A DNA stretch of 64,000 bases, taken from the NCBI GenBank assembly GCA_050298695.1, contig JBNKUQ010000001.1, forward strand, positions 34,757 to 98,756, read 5' to 3'. The notes below the pieces were generated by a model that did not search any database, was not told the DNA's origin, and saw nothing but the letters and a program-made list of their open reading frames with translations. Position numbers and translations under genes: made by a program. Of this stretch, positions 27,234 through 34,692 are shown piece by piece. Numbering within the stretch: position 1 is the first letter of the stretch; every line of letters begins with the position of its first letter. Source of the stretch: CANLBN01 sp050298695. GTDB lineage: Bacteria > Pseudomonadota > Gammaproteobacteria > Pseudomonadales > Cellvibrionaceae.

Positions 27234-27500
27234 TTAGCGCCCTTTTGACTTTTTACTTTTTTGATTGTTACTTGAACCGGAATCGCTGATCGAAATCGTA
27301 CGAACTTGACCATTAGGTAGTAGTACTTTGACGCGATATTTTCCTTCCTCTTGGGCTCTCACTTGTAGTACTTTGCCTCCCGTTGATGCGCGTGCTTGTT
27401 CGGCGGCTTCTGCGGGAGAAAGTGCATAAATATGACAACTTAAACTCATTAGCATTAGTAAGATACCGCATGCATTAAGTTGTCGTGATCGTATTTTCAT
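27234..27500 (-). CDS. Small periplasmic PepSY-domain protein
   Basis: An 88-residue exported protein. A signal peptide (about 1-26, ending CHIYA) precedes a short PepSY-like domain: LSPAEAAEQARASTGGKVLQ, then EGKYRVKVLLPNGQVRTISI. The C-terminal tail is basic (KSKKSKGR). Such genes commonly start PhoPQ-like operons and may modulate the sensor kinase, but this is inference from context. It precedes the response regulator gene by 22 bases. Confidence 0.85.
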   Translation of the reverse strand: MKIRSRQLNACGILLMLMSLSCHIYALSPAEAAEQARASTGGKVLQVRAQEEGKYRVKVLLPNGQVRTISISDSGSSNNQKSKKSKGR

Positions 27501-27515
27501 AATGTTCTCAATATT

Positions 27516-27604
27516 CTGTGCCAGTAACTAGCAGGTGGTTTAGACGTGATAGCTTCTTCAGGCCGCCTCAGTTCTCTAGTCTCCGCTTTTTCTTACTGGC
27601 ACAG
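27516..27604. repeat. 12-bp inverted repeat flanking a 65-bp core
   Basis: CTGTGCCAGTAA at 27516-27527 and its exact reverse complement TTACTGGCACAG at 27593-27604. It lies in the 128-base gap between the PepSY gene and the glycine-zipper gene. The arrangement resembles terminal inverted repeats of a very small element, or the base of a long RNA stem. No target duplication was identified. Confidence 0.6.
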
Positions 27605-27628
27605 TTTTACATATTGTTAGGCAGATCG

Positions 27629-28174
27629 CTATAGCAAGGGTTGCACATTAACAGCAACACGAATACGTTTACCAGGATGCTCATCCATTGTGGTGTAGTA
27701 GGTGAGATTACGGTACTGGTAAGTCACATCATAACCCGTAAGTTCTTCGTGGTAAGCGTCTTTGTAGCGTGTAGAGCAGACCTTCTCTGTTTTCACTTTG
27801 TATCCACCCTGCTTGCGGCGGTCTATGTCTCGTGCAATAGAACCCCCAAGCACTGCACCGGCGAATGCCCCCACACGTTTATTACTTTTGTTGTGGCCGA
27901 GTTCATTACCAATAGCACCGCCAATGAGGCTACCGACAATAATGGCCGTGGTAGAGTCACGTTTATCTTTAATTAGCCGTTCTTCATAGTGACATTCTTG
28001 GTAGGGTTCAGAGTAACTAACCGTTTCATAGATGGGCGAGACATTAATGACTCTGGCATAATCCATTTGTGTTTGATTGTGGCGGTGTTTTGAGGGTTCC
28101 GCTTCTATAATGGGCGCCATTATTAAGCTGGTTGTTGTCACTATAGCGAGTGTAGATTTAAGAAGAGTGTTCAT
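27629..28174 (-). CDS. Glycine-zipper (2TM) exported protein
   Basis: A 181-residue protein starting at ATG 28174 (MNTLLKSTLAIVTT); the open frame extends 14 codons further but the signal peptide begins here. The signal peptide ends near residue 27 (IIEA). A glycine-zipper segment at about 80-115 (AIIVGSLIGGAIGNELGHN, then VGAFAGAVLGGSIARDI) resembles the Rickettsia 17-kDa antigen/2TM family. Four conserved-type Cys/Tyr segments surround it (YQECHYEER, KVCSTRYKD). It is likely an outer-membrane or periplasmic protein of unknown role. Confidence 0.8.
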   Translation of the reverse strand: MNTLLKSTLAIVTTTSLIMAPIIEAEPSKHRHNQTQMDYARVINVSPIYETVSYSEPYQECHYEERLIKDKRDSTTAIIVGSLIGGAIGNELGHNKSNKRVGAFAGAVLGGSIARDIDRRKQGGYKVKTEKVCSTRYKDAYHEELTGYDVTYQYRNLTYYTTMDEHPGKRIRVAVNVQPLL

Positions 28175-28410
28175 AATTCTGCTCCTGTTTGTTTGAGCTT
28201 GAAGCCAGAATAACAATCTTTAACTGAACCAATCCTGAAAGAAAAGAGTATATGTGTTTTATATGGCGTTTTTATTGGACAAAGTCGCCTGATGATAATT
28301 TTATCGAGTCTCTATAAGTATTTGACTGGTATAGCTTTGTAGTCTAAGTTGTCAGGACTAACTTAAAAATATTGAAAGAAACAAAAGTTATTTAGGACCA
28401 TCACCTTAAC

Positions 28411-30942
28411 ATGTCTGATAATAATACTGTGAATCCACATTCCAACCTAACTATTTTGGTTGTGCACAGTGATTACGGCTTAAGTCAATGTCTTCAATCC
28501 ATACTTTCTGCGGCGGGCTACAACAAAATTGTTTTAGTCAACCGAGCCAGAGAGGCTTTGGGAGTGCTTCGCAAACAGTCAGTTGATGCGTTAATTAGCG
28601 ACATCGATTTGGATGAGTTGGATGGTTGGCGTGTTTCTCGTTTGGTGCGCTCTGGCGCCCTGCGTTGCAAAGCCTCTATTCCCATTGTTGTAACCACCTC
28701 TACTTGGTGTGAACGCATCGCTGAAGTGACCGCTCGTGAATATGGTATCAATGGTCTTGTTGCTAACGAGCAGCTGGACCTTTTGCCTGAGTTACTGGGA
28801 GAAGCACTGCAGGGTGAATTCAAGCTAACAAAGCCCAGTCTTCTGGTCGTGGAAGATGAAGAGGATACTGCCGATTTAATCAAGCGTATTCTAGGTGGGC
28901 GCTTTGATGTAGAGATTACAATGGACGGGGAGGCGGGGCTGCAAGCTTGGGTGGAACGCCAACACGACCTCGTGCTTTTAGATGTGATGCTACCCAAGCT
29001 GGAGGGGCCCGAGGTACTCACAGGTATTTTAGAGCGCAAGCCCAATCAACCGGTTGTAATCATGACGGCTCACGCCCCTGTAGAGCAGGCTGAGGAATTG
29101 CTTATACAAGGCGCTTCTGATTTTATTTCTAAGCCTTTTCGTCCAGAGCAGCTGCGTACTGTTGCGGAAGTTGCTTTGCGACGAGACGACTACATGGTGA
29201 GCAACCAGCAGTTTGCTGATCGAGTACGATCCTTAGCTGAGCGTGAAGCTGCCTATCGCCAAGTTTCTGAAATCCATAAACATCTTTTAAATAATTTGCA
29301 GACTGTAGTGATGGAGTTAGATTCTGATCTCAATATCACTTTTCTCAATGAAGCCTGGAAACGAGTTTTTGGGTATGAGGTCAATGACTCTTTACGTTAT
29401 CCATTTAAACACTTTTTAGCCAATCAAGATGGTAGAAAATTTCGTTCTATTGAGGGGCGCTTTAATGCTGTGCTATCGGGAGAAAAGGAGCATTGTGAAT
29501 TAGAAGTATTGCTAAAAGACTTTGCGGGTTACCAGCGTTGGGCTCACCTTCGCGTAAGTTGTTCGTCGAGCTTTAATGAAGAAAATGGATTAACGATATG
29601 TCTAGATGATATTTCGCGGCGTAAGCAAGCTCAGGAACAATTAGAATTTCTAGCAATGCACGATTCTCTTACGGGCTTATACAATCGCAATTATTTTGAA
29701 GTGATGCTCAATGAATTATGGAAGGACAGCCAAGGTGACGCTAAGGGTCACGGTGTCATGTATATCGACCTCGATTATTTCAAAGTTATTAATGATACTT
29801 TTGGGCACCACCGTGGTGACCAAGTATTGAAGCAAGTATCTGAAGTTATTAATCAGCAAATTCGCGATAGTGATATATTTTGTCGCTTTGGCGGTGATGA
29901 ATTTGCACTTATCGTCCATGATGTTGATGCACAGATGCTGAGAGATATTGCTGAAAAAATCAAAGAAGAGATCAGTGTTTTTGTATTTACCATTGGCAAA
30001 CAGACGATCAATTTAGGTTGTAGTATCGGTATTAGCATGATAGATGGTAGCGCCAATAGTGCAGATGGTTATTTGGTGCAAGCGGATATTGCACTGTATG
30101 TTGCGAAGCACCGTGGTCGTAATAATGTTCATATTTACAACCCTGAAGATGGTGAAAGTGATGAGTTAAGACGTAATGTAGATTGGGCTAGAAAAATTCG
30201 TCAAGCCATGCTTGATAATCGCTTAGTTTTACATTTTCAGCCTATCGTGCATATTGCTTCAGGAGAGGTGGTTTATCATGAAGCATTAATACGCATGCTC
30301 GATGAAAACGATAATATTATTATGCCGGGTAAATTTATTGCCGCTTTAGAAAGCACTGGTGATATGAGTTTGCTTGATCGATGGGTGATTAAGCAGTCGA
30401 TTACCATGCTCAGTCGGTATAGAAATTTGCGTAAGTTAGCAATTAACCTTTCTGCGCAAGCATTTAGGGATGAAAACCTTGTCACCATTATTCGCGATAG
30501 TCTTACCGAGGCGAATATTGATGGTTCCATGATTACCTTTGAGTTAACAGAAAGTGCCAGTTTGTTGGATTTGAGAGCCACTCAAAAAGTTATCGATGAG
30601 TTGCATAATTTAGGGTGTTCTTTTGCCGTTGATGACTTTGGATCCGGTTTTAGTAGTTTTGCTTATCTCAAAGAGCTTCCAGCCGATTATATAAAGCTCG
30701 ATGGCTCATTTATTCGTAACCTTCACATTGATAGAGTTGACCAAGCCCTTGTTCGTTCGATTATTGATGTGGTTCAAACATTAGGGCGAAAAACGGTTGC
30801 CGAGTTTGTTGAAAATGAAGAGATTCTCAATTTTCTAAAAGAAAATGGCGTTGATTATGCTCAAGGCTATTTTGTTGGTAAGCCTGTCCATGTTTCTGAA
30901 ATCGACCAGCAAGTATTGATGGGTAAGAAGGTAAATTTGTAA
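28411..30942 (+). CDS. REC-REC-PAS-GGDEF-EAL c-di-GMP protein
   Basis: An 843-residue cytoplasmic signalling protein. Receiver 1 (about 14-130) keeps an Asp (ISDIDLDE) but lacks the usual acidic pair and Lys, so it is probably a degenerate receiver. Receiver 2 (about 145-265) is complete: VVEDEEDT, LLDVMLPK, MTAHA and SKPF. A PAS domain (about 290-410) leads into GGDEF (about 420-575) with an intact CRFGGDEFAL at about 491-500. The EAL domain (about 595-835) has YHEALIRM, ELTES, DDFGSGFSS and the KLDGSF motif. By motif it could both make and degrade c-di-GMP. No kinase gene is adjacent, so its input is unknown. Confidence 0.93.
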   Translation: MSDNNTVNPHSNLTILVVHSDYGLSQCLQSILSAAGYNKIVLVNRAREALGVLRKQSVDALISDIDLDELDGWRVSRLVRSGALRCKASIPIVVTTSTWCERIAEVTAREYGINGLVANEQLDLLPELLGEALQGEFKLTKPSLLVVEDEEDTADLIKRILGGRFDVEITMDGEAGLQAWVERQHDLVLLDVMLPKLEGPEVLTGILERKPNQPVVIMTAHAPVEQAEELLIQGASDFISKPFRPEQLRTVAEVALRRDDYMVSNQQFADRVRSLAEREAAYRQVSEIHKHLLNNLQTVVMELDSDLNITFLNEAWKRVFGYEVNDSLRYPFKHFLANQDGRKFRSIEGRFNAVLSGEKEHCELEVLLKDFAGYQRWAHLRVSCSSSFNEENGLTICLDDISRRKQAQEQLEFLAMHDSLTGLYNRNYFEVMLNELWKDSQGDAKGHGVMYIDLDYFKVINDTFGHHRGDQVLKQVSEVINQQIRDSDIFCRFGGDEFALIVHDVDAQMLRDIAEKIKEEISVFVFTIGKQTINLGCSIGISMIDGSANSADGYLVQADIALYVAKHRGRNNVHIYNPEDGESDELRRNVDWARKIRQAMLDNRLVLHFQPIVHIASGEVVYHEALIRMLDENDNIIMPGKFIAALESTGDMSLLDRWVIKQSITMLSRYRNLRKLAINLSAQAFRDENLVTIIRDSLTEANIDGSMITFELTESASLLDLRATQKVIDELHNLGCSFAVDDFGSGFSSFAYLKELPADYIKLDGSFIRNLHIDRVDQALVRSIIDVVQTLGRKTVAEFVENEEILNFLKENGVDYAQGYFVGKPVHVSEIDQQVLMGKKVNL

Positions 30943-31426
30943 TTCTCTTGGTAGAAAAGAGAAAAGCCTTAGCGTTAAGTTAATATATTTTTTTAATGGA
31001 AAATTCGTCATTGAACCTTAAAGCTACATGTTGTGATTCTAGCACTTATGAGCGATAGATCATTTTTTAAAGTCTGACCTTTTTCGGTTTAATATTTTAT
31101 TGTCTGAAGTACATATAAATTCACATCATTATTACTTTACATATATGTCAGTGTGGCTGTTAATCAATTCTAAACTTAATAAAAATTATAAATTGATTTT
31201 TAAATTCTGGTTGTAATTGCGCTTAGGTTAAGTGTGTTAACTAATTTAGATAGCCGATCCTGAAAAGTGCACAATATACTGATTTAGAAAATTAAATCGC
31301 TATATTGGTGATTTATTTCAACTAGAAACCCGATAAAACCGCGTTTTTACGTTAAGTATTTTTATCTCGATCCTGAAAAAAGACAGAAAGACTTTTTTCA
31401 GGGATAACTAAATAGAGAGGTTCATA
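30943..31426. other. AT-rich gene-free stretch before the methyltransferase
   Basis: About 484 bases, very AT-rich, with no open frame I would support. It ends with stem-loop copy 1, described separately. A partial match to that element's left arm (GATCCTGAAAA) occurs near 31257. GAGAGG lies before the methyltransferase ATG. Confidence 0.5.
31362..31407 (+). repeat. Stem-loop repeat, copy 1 (upstream of methyltransferase)
   Basis: Inner arms CCTGAAAAAAG (31372-31382) and CTTTTTTCAGG (31392-31402) are perfectly complementary, with a 9-base loop. Outer arms TTATC (31362-31366) and GATAA (31403-31407) also pair. It is followed by CTAAATA and lies 20 bases before the methyltransferase start, so it may sit in its mRNA leader. 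Confidence 0.72.
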
Positions 31427-32233
31427 ATGGCAGAGCCAGAGTACACATTAAATAATGATTGGCCAGAAACTAAAGTCAGGCTGTCAATTATGGAAAAATA
31501 CCTTGATCCCCAGACACACCTGCAATTTAATCGCTGTGGTCTGTCTGAAGGCTGGCGTTGTCTTGAAATAGGACCGGGAGCAGGTTCTATATTAAAATAC
31601 TTGTCTCATCGAGTGGGTAAAAGTGGTCATGTTGATGCTATAGATTTGAATCTAAGTTTACTTAGTAGTATTAACCTTAAAAATGTAACGCTCAAGCAAG
31701 CTGACATAACAAAAGAAAGTTTACCCAAGGAAGAGTATGACCTTGTTCATGCTAGAGGTGTATTTGTACATATTCCCAAACAGAGCAGAGCAGATGCATT
31801 CGATTCGATTTACAAATCATTAAAGCCCGGTGGTGTCTTAGTGTTGGAGGAGCCAGATTTTATTACTGATATGCCAGATCCTGGTGCTGATTCGGAAGAT
31901 GTTTTTTTGTATCAGAAGGCACTTGATGCGCTTAGAATTGTTCAGTGTGAAAGAGGTATGTCCTTTGAGCTTGGTCGTTACTTGTATCGCAATTTATTTG
32001 ATTTAGGCTTGATTAATATATCAGTCGAAGGTAAAAGTCATGTTGTTCCAGGAGGTTCCGATTATGCATTATTTTTCAAGTTAACTTATCAGCAATTGAA
32101 GCTAGCGATTTTATCAAGTGGTTTGCTATCAGAAAAAGACTATGAACAATTTTTATTGTTGTGTGATAAACCTGATTTTGCACTTATTACTTGCACGGTT
32201 ATGAGTGCGCATGCTTACAAACCTAATTATTAA
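31427..32233 (+). CDS. Class I SAM-dependent methyltransferase
   Basis: A 268-residue cytoplasmic methyltransferase. Motif I, LEIGPGAGSI, lies at about 48-57, the acidic end of beta-2 in VDAIDLN at about 73-79, and motif post-II/IV in YDLVHARGVFVHI at about 104-116, followed by LKPGGVLVLEEPDF. The C-terminal part (about 150-260) is helical and probably binds the substrate, which I cannot name. It stands between two long gene-free stretches and two copies of one stem-loop. The ThDP enzyme gene lies 586 bases downstream, so co-transcription is uncertain. Confidence 0.82.
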   Translation: MAEPEYTLNNDWPETKVRLSIMEKYLDPQTHLQFNRCGLSEGWRCLEIGPGAGSILKYLSHRVGKSGHVDAIDLNLSLLSSINLKNVTLKQADITKESLPKEEYDLVHARGVFVHIPKQSRADAFDSIYKSLKPGGVLVLEEPDFITDMPDPGADSEDVFLYQKALDALRIVQCERGMSFELGRYLYRNLFDLGLINISVEGKSHVVPGGSDYALFFKLTYQQLKLAILSSGLLSEKDYEQFLLLCDKPDFALITCTVMSAHAYKPNY

Positions 32234-32301
32234 TTTTTTAAAGTGTTGTTCCGTATCTATTGTTTTACGATTTATTTCTTTTTATCGAGTATCATAGTTA
32301 A

Positions 32302-32345
32302 TTAGTCCTGAAAAAAGGCGCCCTGCTTTTTTTAGGGCTGACTAA
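32302..32345 (+). repeat. Stem-loop repeat, copy 2 (downstream of methyltransferase)
   Basis: Inner arms CCTGAAAAAAG (32307-32317) and CTTTTTTTAGG (32326-32336) pair with one G-U. Outer arms TTAGTC (32302-32307) and GACTAA (32340-32345) pair. The inner arm matches copy 1 exactly, the loop differs, and the outer arms differ but remain complementary. The trailer CTAAATA is also shared. Confidence 0.7.
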
Positions 32346-32440
32346 ATATAAATATAAAAAAAAGGTTGCTCGCGATCACACTAGCAAGTCATTTGAAAAG
32401 AATATACCAATATAGCATAGGTTTATTTATTGCTCTCGGT

Positions 32441-32466
32441 GTCATTCCCTCGAAGGCGGGGATGAC
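32441..32466. repeat. GTCATTCCC-type short palindromic repeat
   Basis: GTCATTCCC, then CTCGAAGGC region, then GGGGATGAC, forming a hairpin. This core is a well-known form of dispersed intergenic repeat in many proteobacteria; here it seems to be a short or decayed copy. Confidence 0.55.
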
Positions 32467-32819
32467 TGTTGTATTCTTTTTTAGTGTCCCAGTAGCAAGT
32501 TGGCGCAAAATATAATATTTAAATTGAAAATGTTGAATGTCGCGCCATTTTCATATTAATTTTTCAAAATAAATTCGTAATACAAAAAAATATTGTAAAG
32601 ATCATTTTTTCGCCGCATAATTATTGTACTATTGACACAATAGGCGACTTTGGGTAAAGGGAGAAACGGATAAAGTCGTTAAAAATATTATTCATATTTA
32701 CTTATTTTTAAAATAAAAATCTGTGCGCGAATCTTTTTTCTGCGATAAAGGAATATTTAATGTAGTAGTTAAGACGTAGAACCGCATCCACATTATTAAT
32801 TATTGAGTTGAGGTAAATT

Positions 32820-34646
32820 GTGGAAACAAAACTTTCAACGAAGACATCACCTGACGCGTTATTAATGCAAGACCATGTCCCTCTGGATGGAGGGGAGTTA
32901 ATTGTCCGCTACCTCGAACAGATTCACGTAGAGTTCGTCTTTGGTGTCCCTGGTGGAGCTGTAGAACCAATATATAATGCGCTTGCAAGAAGTGAACGTA
33001 GAGGTGGGCCGAAAGCGATTGTTGCTCGTCATGAGGCTGGTGCCGCTTACATGGCAGATGGTTATATGAGAGAAACCGGTAGGTTAGGGGTTTGTGTAGC
33101 CACCTCTGGGCCGGGAGCAACTAATCTGATCACTGGTGTGGCGTGTGCTTATGACAATAATATTCCTTTGCTTGCTATTACTGGACAGCCTGCTCTTCCC
33201 TCTTTTGGACGGGGGGCTCTGCAGGAATCATCTTGTACGGGAGTCGATGTGATTGGTATGTATCGTCACTGTACTCGTTACAATTCTCTTATATCGCATG
33301 AGGGGCAATTTGAAACAAAGTTGGTAAATGCCATTTTGCACTCTTTCCAAGCTCCGCAAGGGCCTGCCCATCTGTCTGTGCCAGTCGATATTTTGCGCTC
33401 TCCTTTAGCAATAGGCTCTTTGAGTTACGACTTGTTCGAAAAACTTAATCATCGTCCTAGAATGATTGATAATATTGCTGTCAATCATTTAATTGATGAT
33501 ATTAAATCTAATGCTAATGTTGTTTTTTTCATTGGTGCTGGTGCGAATGAAGCCATTGATTCAATTATTAATCTTTCAGAAATATTAAATGCGCCGTTTG
33601 TTACCACTCCAGATGCAAAAGGTTTAATCAATCCCTCGCATAAAAATTATTATGGTGTCTTTGGTTTTGGCGGTCATTCCAGTGCAGATGAGGTGGTAAA
33701 GAATAATGTTGATTTATTGTTAGCATTTGGTACTGATTTTGGAGAGCTTTCTAGTAGTGGTTGGTGTGACAGTATATTGAATAATAAGTTAGTCCATATT
33801 GATGAGTTTGAAGAGAACTTAGTGCGCTCACCTATTGCGAAACGACATGTGCGTGGTCATATTGGTAGCGTATGCGAAACACTGATTACGGCCTTGCTTC
33901 CCAGTTACCCTCTGACAAAGTCTTCTCGATTAAGCCATAAGAAATCTCTGATTTATGATAACCGAAATGCTTATTATTCTCTAAGTAAGCCGATTAAGCC
34001 GCAACGTTTAATGAAAGAATTATCGGACCGTTTTCCTCCAAGCACACGTTTTTTAGCAGATACGGGTAATAGTATGATTTGGGCGGCGCACTTTTTGCAC
34101 CCTAAAAATTGTCGCCATTCAGGGTTAGGTTATTTGAAAAATAGAAGTGATCAAGTAGATAGAAGAAATAAACCAAGTCCTTGGTTGCGGCTCATATTAA
34201 ATTTTGCAACGATGGGCTGGGCGATTGGTGCTTCTATTGGTATTGCTCATGGTAGCCCAGATTGCCCAGTTGTATGTATTACGGGTGATGGCGCTTACAC
34301 GATGAGCGGTCAGGAGATCACTACAGCTCTGGAAAGCCAGCTCACCGTTATTTTTGTTATTCTCAACGATAATGCTTACGGGATGGTAAAGCATGGTCAG
34401 CGTTTGGCAAAGGCAGAACCGATTGCCCATAATTTAACAAAAATTGACTTTCCTAAGACGGCAGAGTCAATGGGTATTCCCGGATATGTTATTCATTCTG
34501 TCGAGGACTTTGACAAAATTGATATCAACGCTGTTACTCGACGCCGTGGTCCATCTATTTTTGACGTTCGAATTGATCCAGAAGAAGTTCCTCCGATGAT
34601 ATTACGTCTAAAAGCGCTAGGCAGTTTTCAAGAAGAGGACGCTTGA
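32820..34646 (+). CDS. Orphan acetolactate synthase-like ThDP enzyme
   Basis: A 608-residue enzyme of the thiamine-diphosphate-dependent IlvB family. The N-terminal domain has FGVPGGAVEPIYNAL (about 41-55) and the catalytic Glu in RHEAGAAYMADGY at about 72. The ThDP/Mg2+ motif is GDGAYTM (about 489) followed by the LNDNAYGM end. Such enzymes join pyruvate or similar 2-oxo acids to an acceptor, giving acetolactate or other acyloins. No small regulatory subunit (ilvN/ilvH) or other branched-chain gene is adjacent, so a specialised role is likelier than valine synthesis. The start is GTG 32820 after TTGAGG. The C-terminal region has an extra basic patch (about 440-455). Confidence 0.85.
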   Translation: METKLSTKTSPDALLMQDHVPLDGGELIVRYLEQIHVEFVFGVPGGAVEPIYNALARSERRGGPKAIVARHEAGAAYMADGYMRETGRLGVCVATSGPGATNLITGVACAYDNNIPLLAITGQPALPSFGRGALQESSCTGVDVIGMYRHCTRYNSLISHEGQFETKLVNAILHSFQAPQGPAHLSVPVDILRSPLAIGSLSYDLFEKLNHRPRMIDNIAVNHLIDDIKSNANVVFFIGAGANEAIDSIINLSEILNAPFVTTPDAKGLINPSHKNYYGVFGFGGHSSADEVVKNNVDLLLAFGTDFGELSSSGWCDSILNNKLVHIDEFEENLVRSPIAKRHVRGHIGSVCETLITALLPSYPLTKSSRLSHKKSLIYDNRNAYYSLSKPIKPQRLMKELSDRFPPSTRFLADTGNSMIWAAHFLHPKNCRHSGLGYLKNRSDQVDRRNKPSPWLRLILNFATMGWAIGASIGIAHGSPDCPVVCITGDGAYTMSGQEITTALESQLTVIFVILNDNAYGMVKHGQRLAKAEPIAHNLTKIDFPKTAESMGIPGYVIHSVEDFDKIDINAVTRRRGPSIFDVRIDPEEVPPMILRLKALGSFQEEDA

Positions 34647-34692
34647 TTTAGGCATTGCAATAGGTAAACGTTCCCATTGCATGTGGTATCTG

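Larger units (their letters stand above)
32234..32819. other. Gene-free stretch with two repeats
   Basis: About 586 AT-rich bases between the methyltransferase and the ThDP enzyme. It holds stem-loop copy 2 (32302-32345) and a GTCATTCCC-type palindrome (32441-32466). The remainder shows no supported gene or clear promoter. Confidence 0.5.

Noticed and set aside
31427..34646. A defined biosynthetic gene cluster (methyltransferase plus ThDP enzyme)
   Set aside because: The two genes are 586 bases apart with repeats between them and no carrier protein, synthetase or dedicated exporter nearby; kept only as a speculative link.
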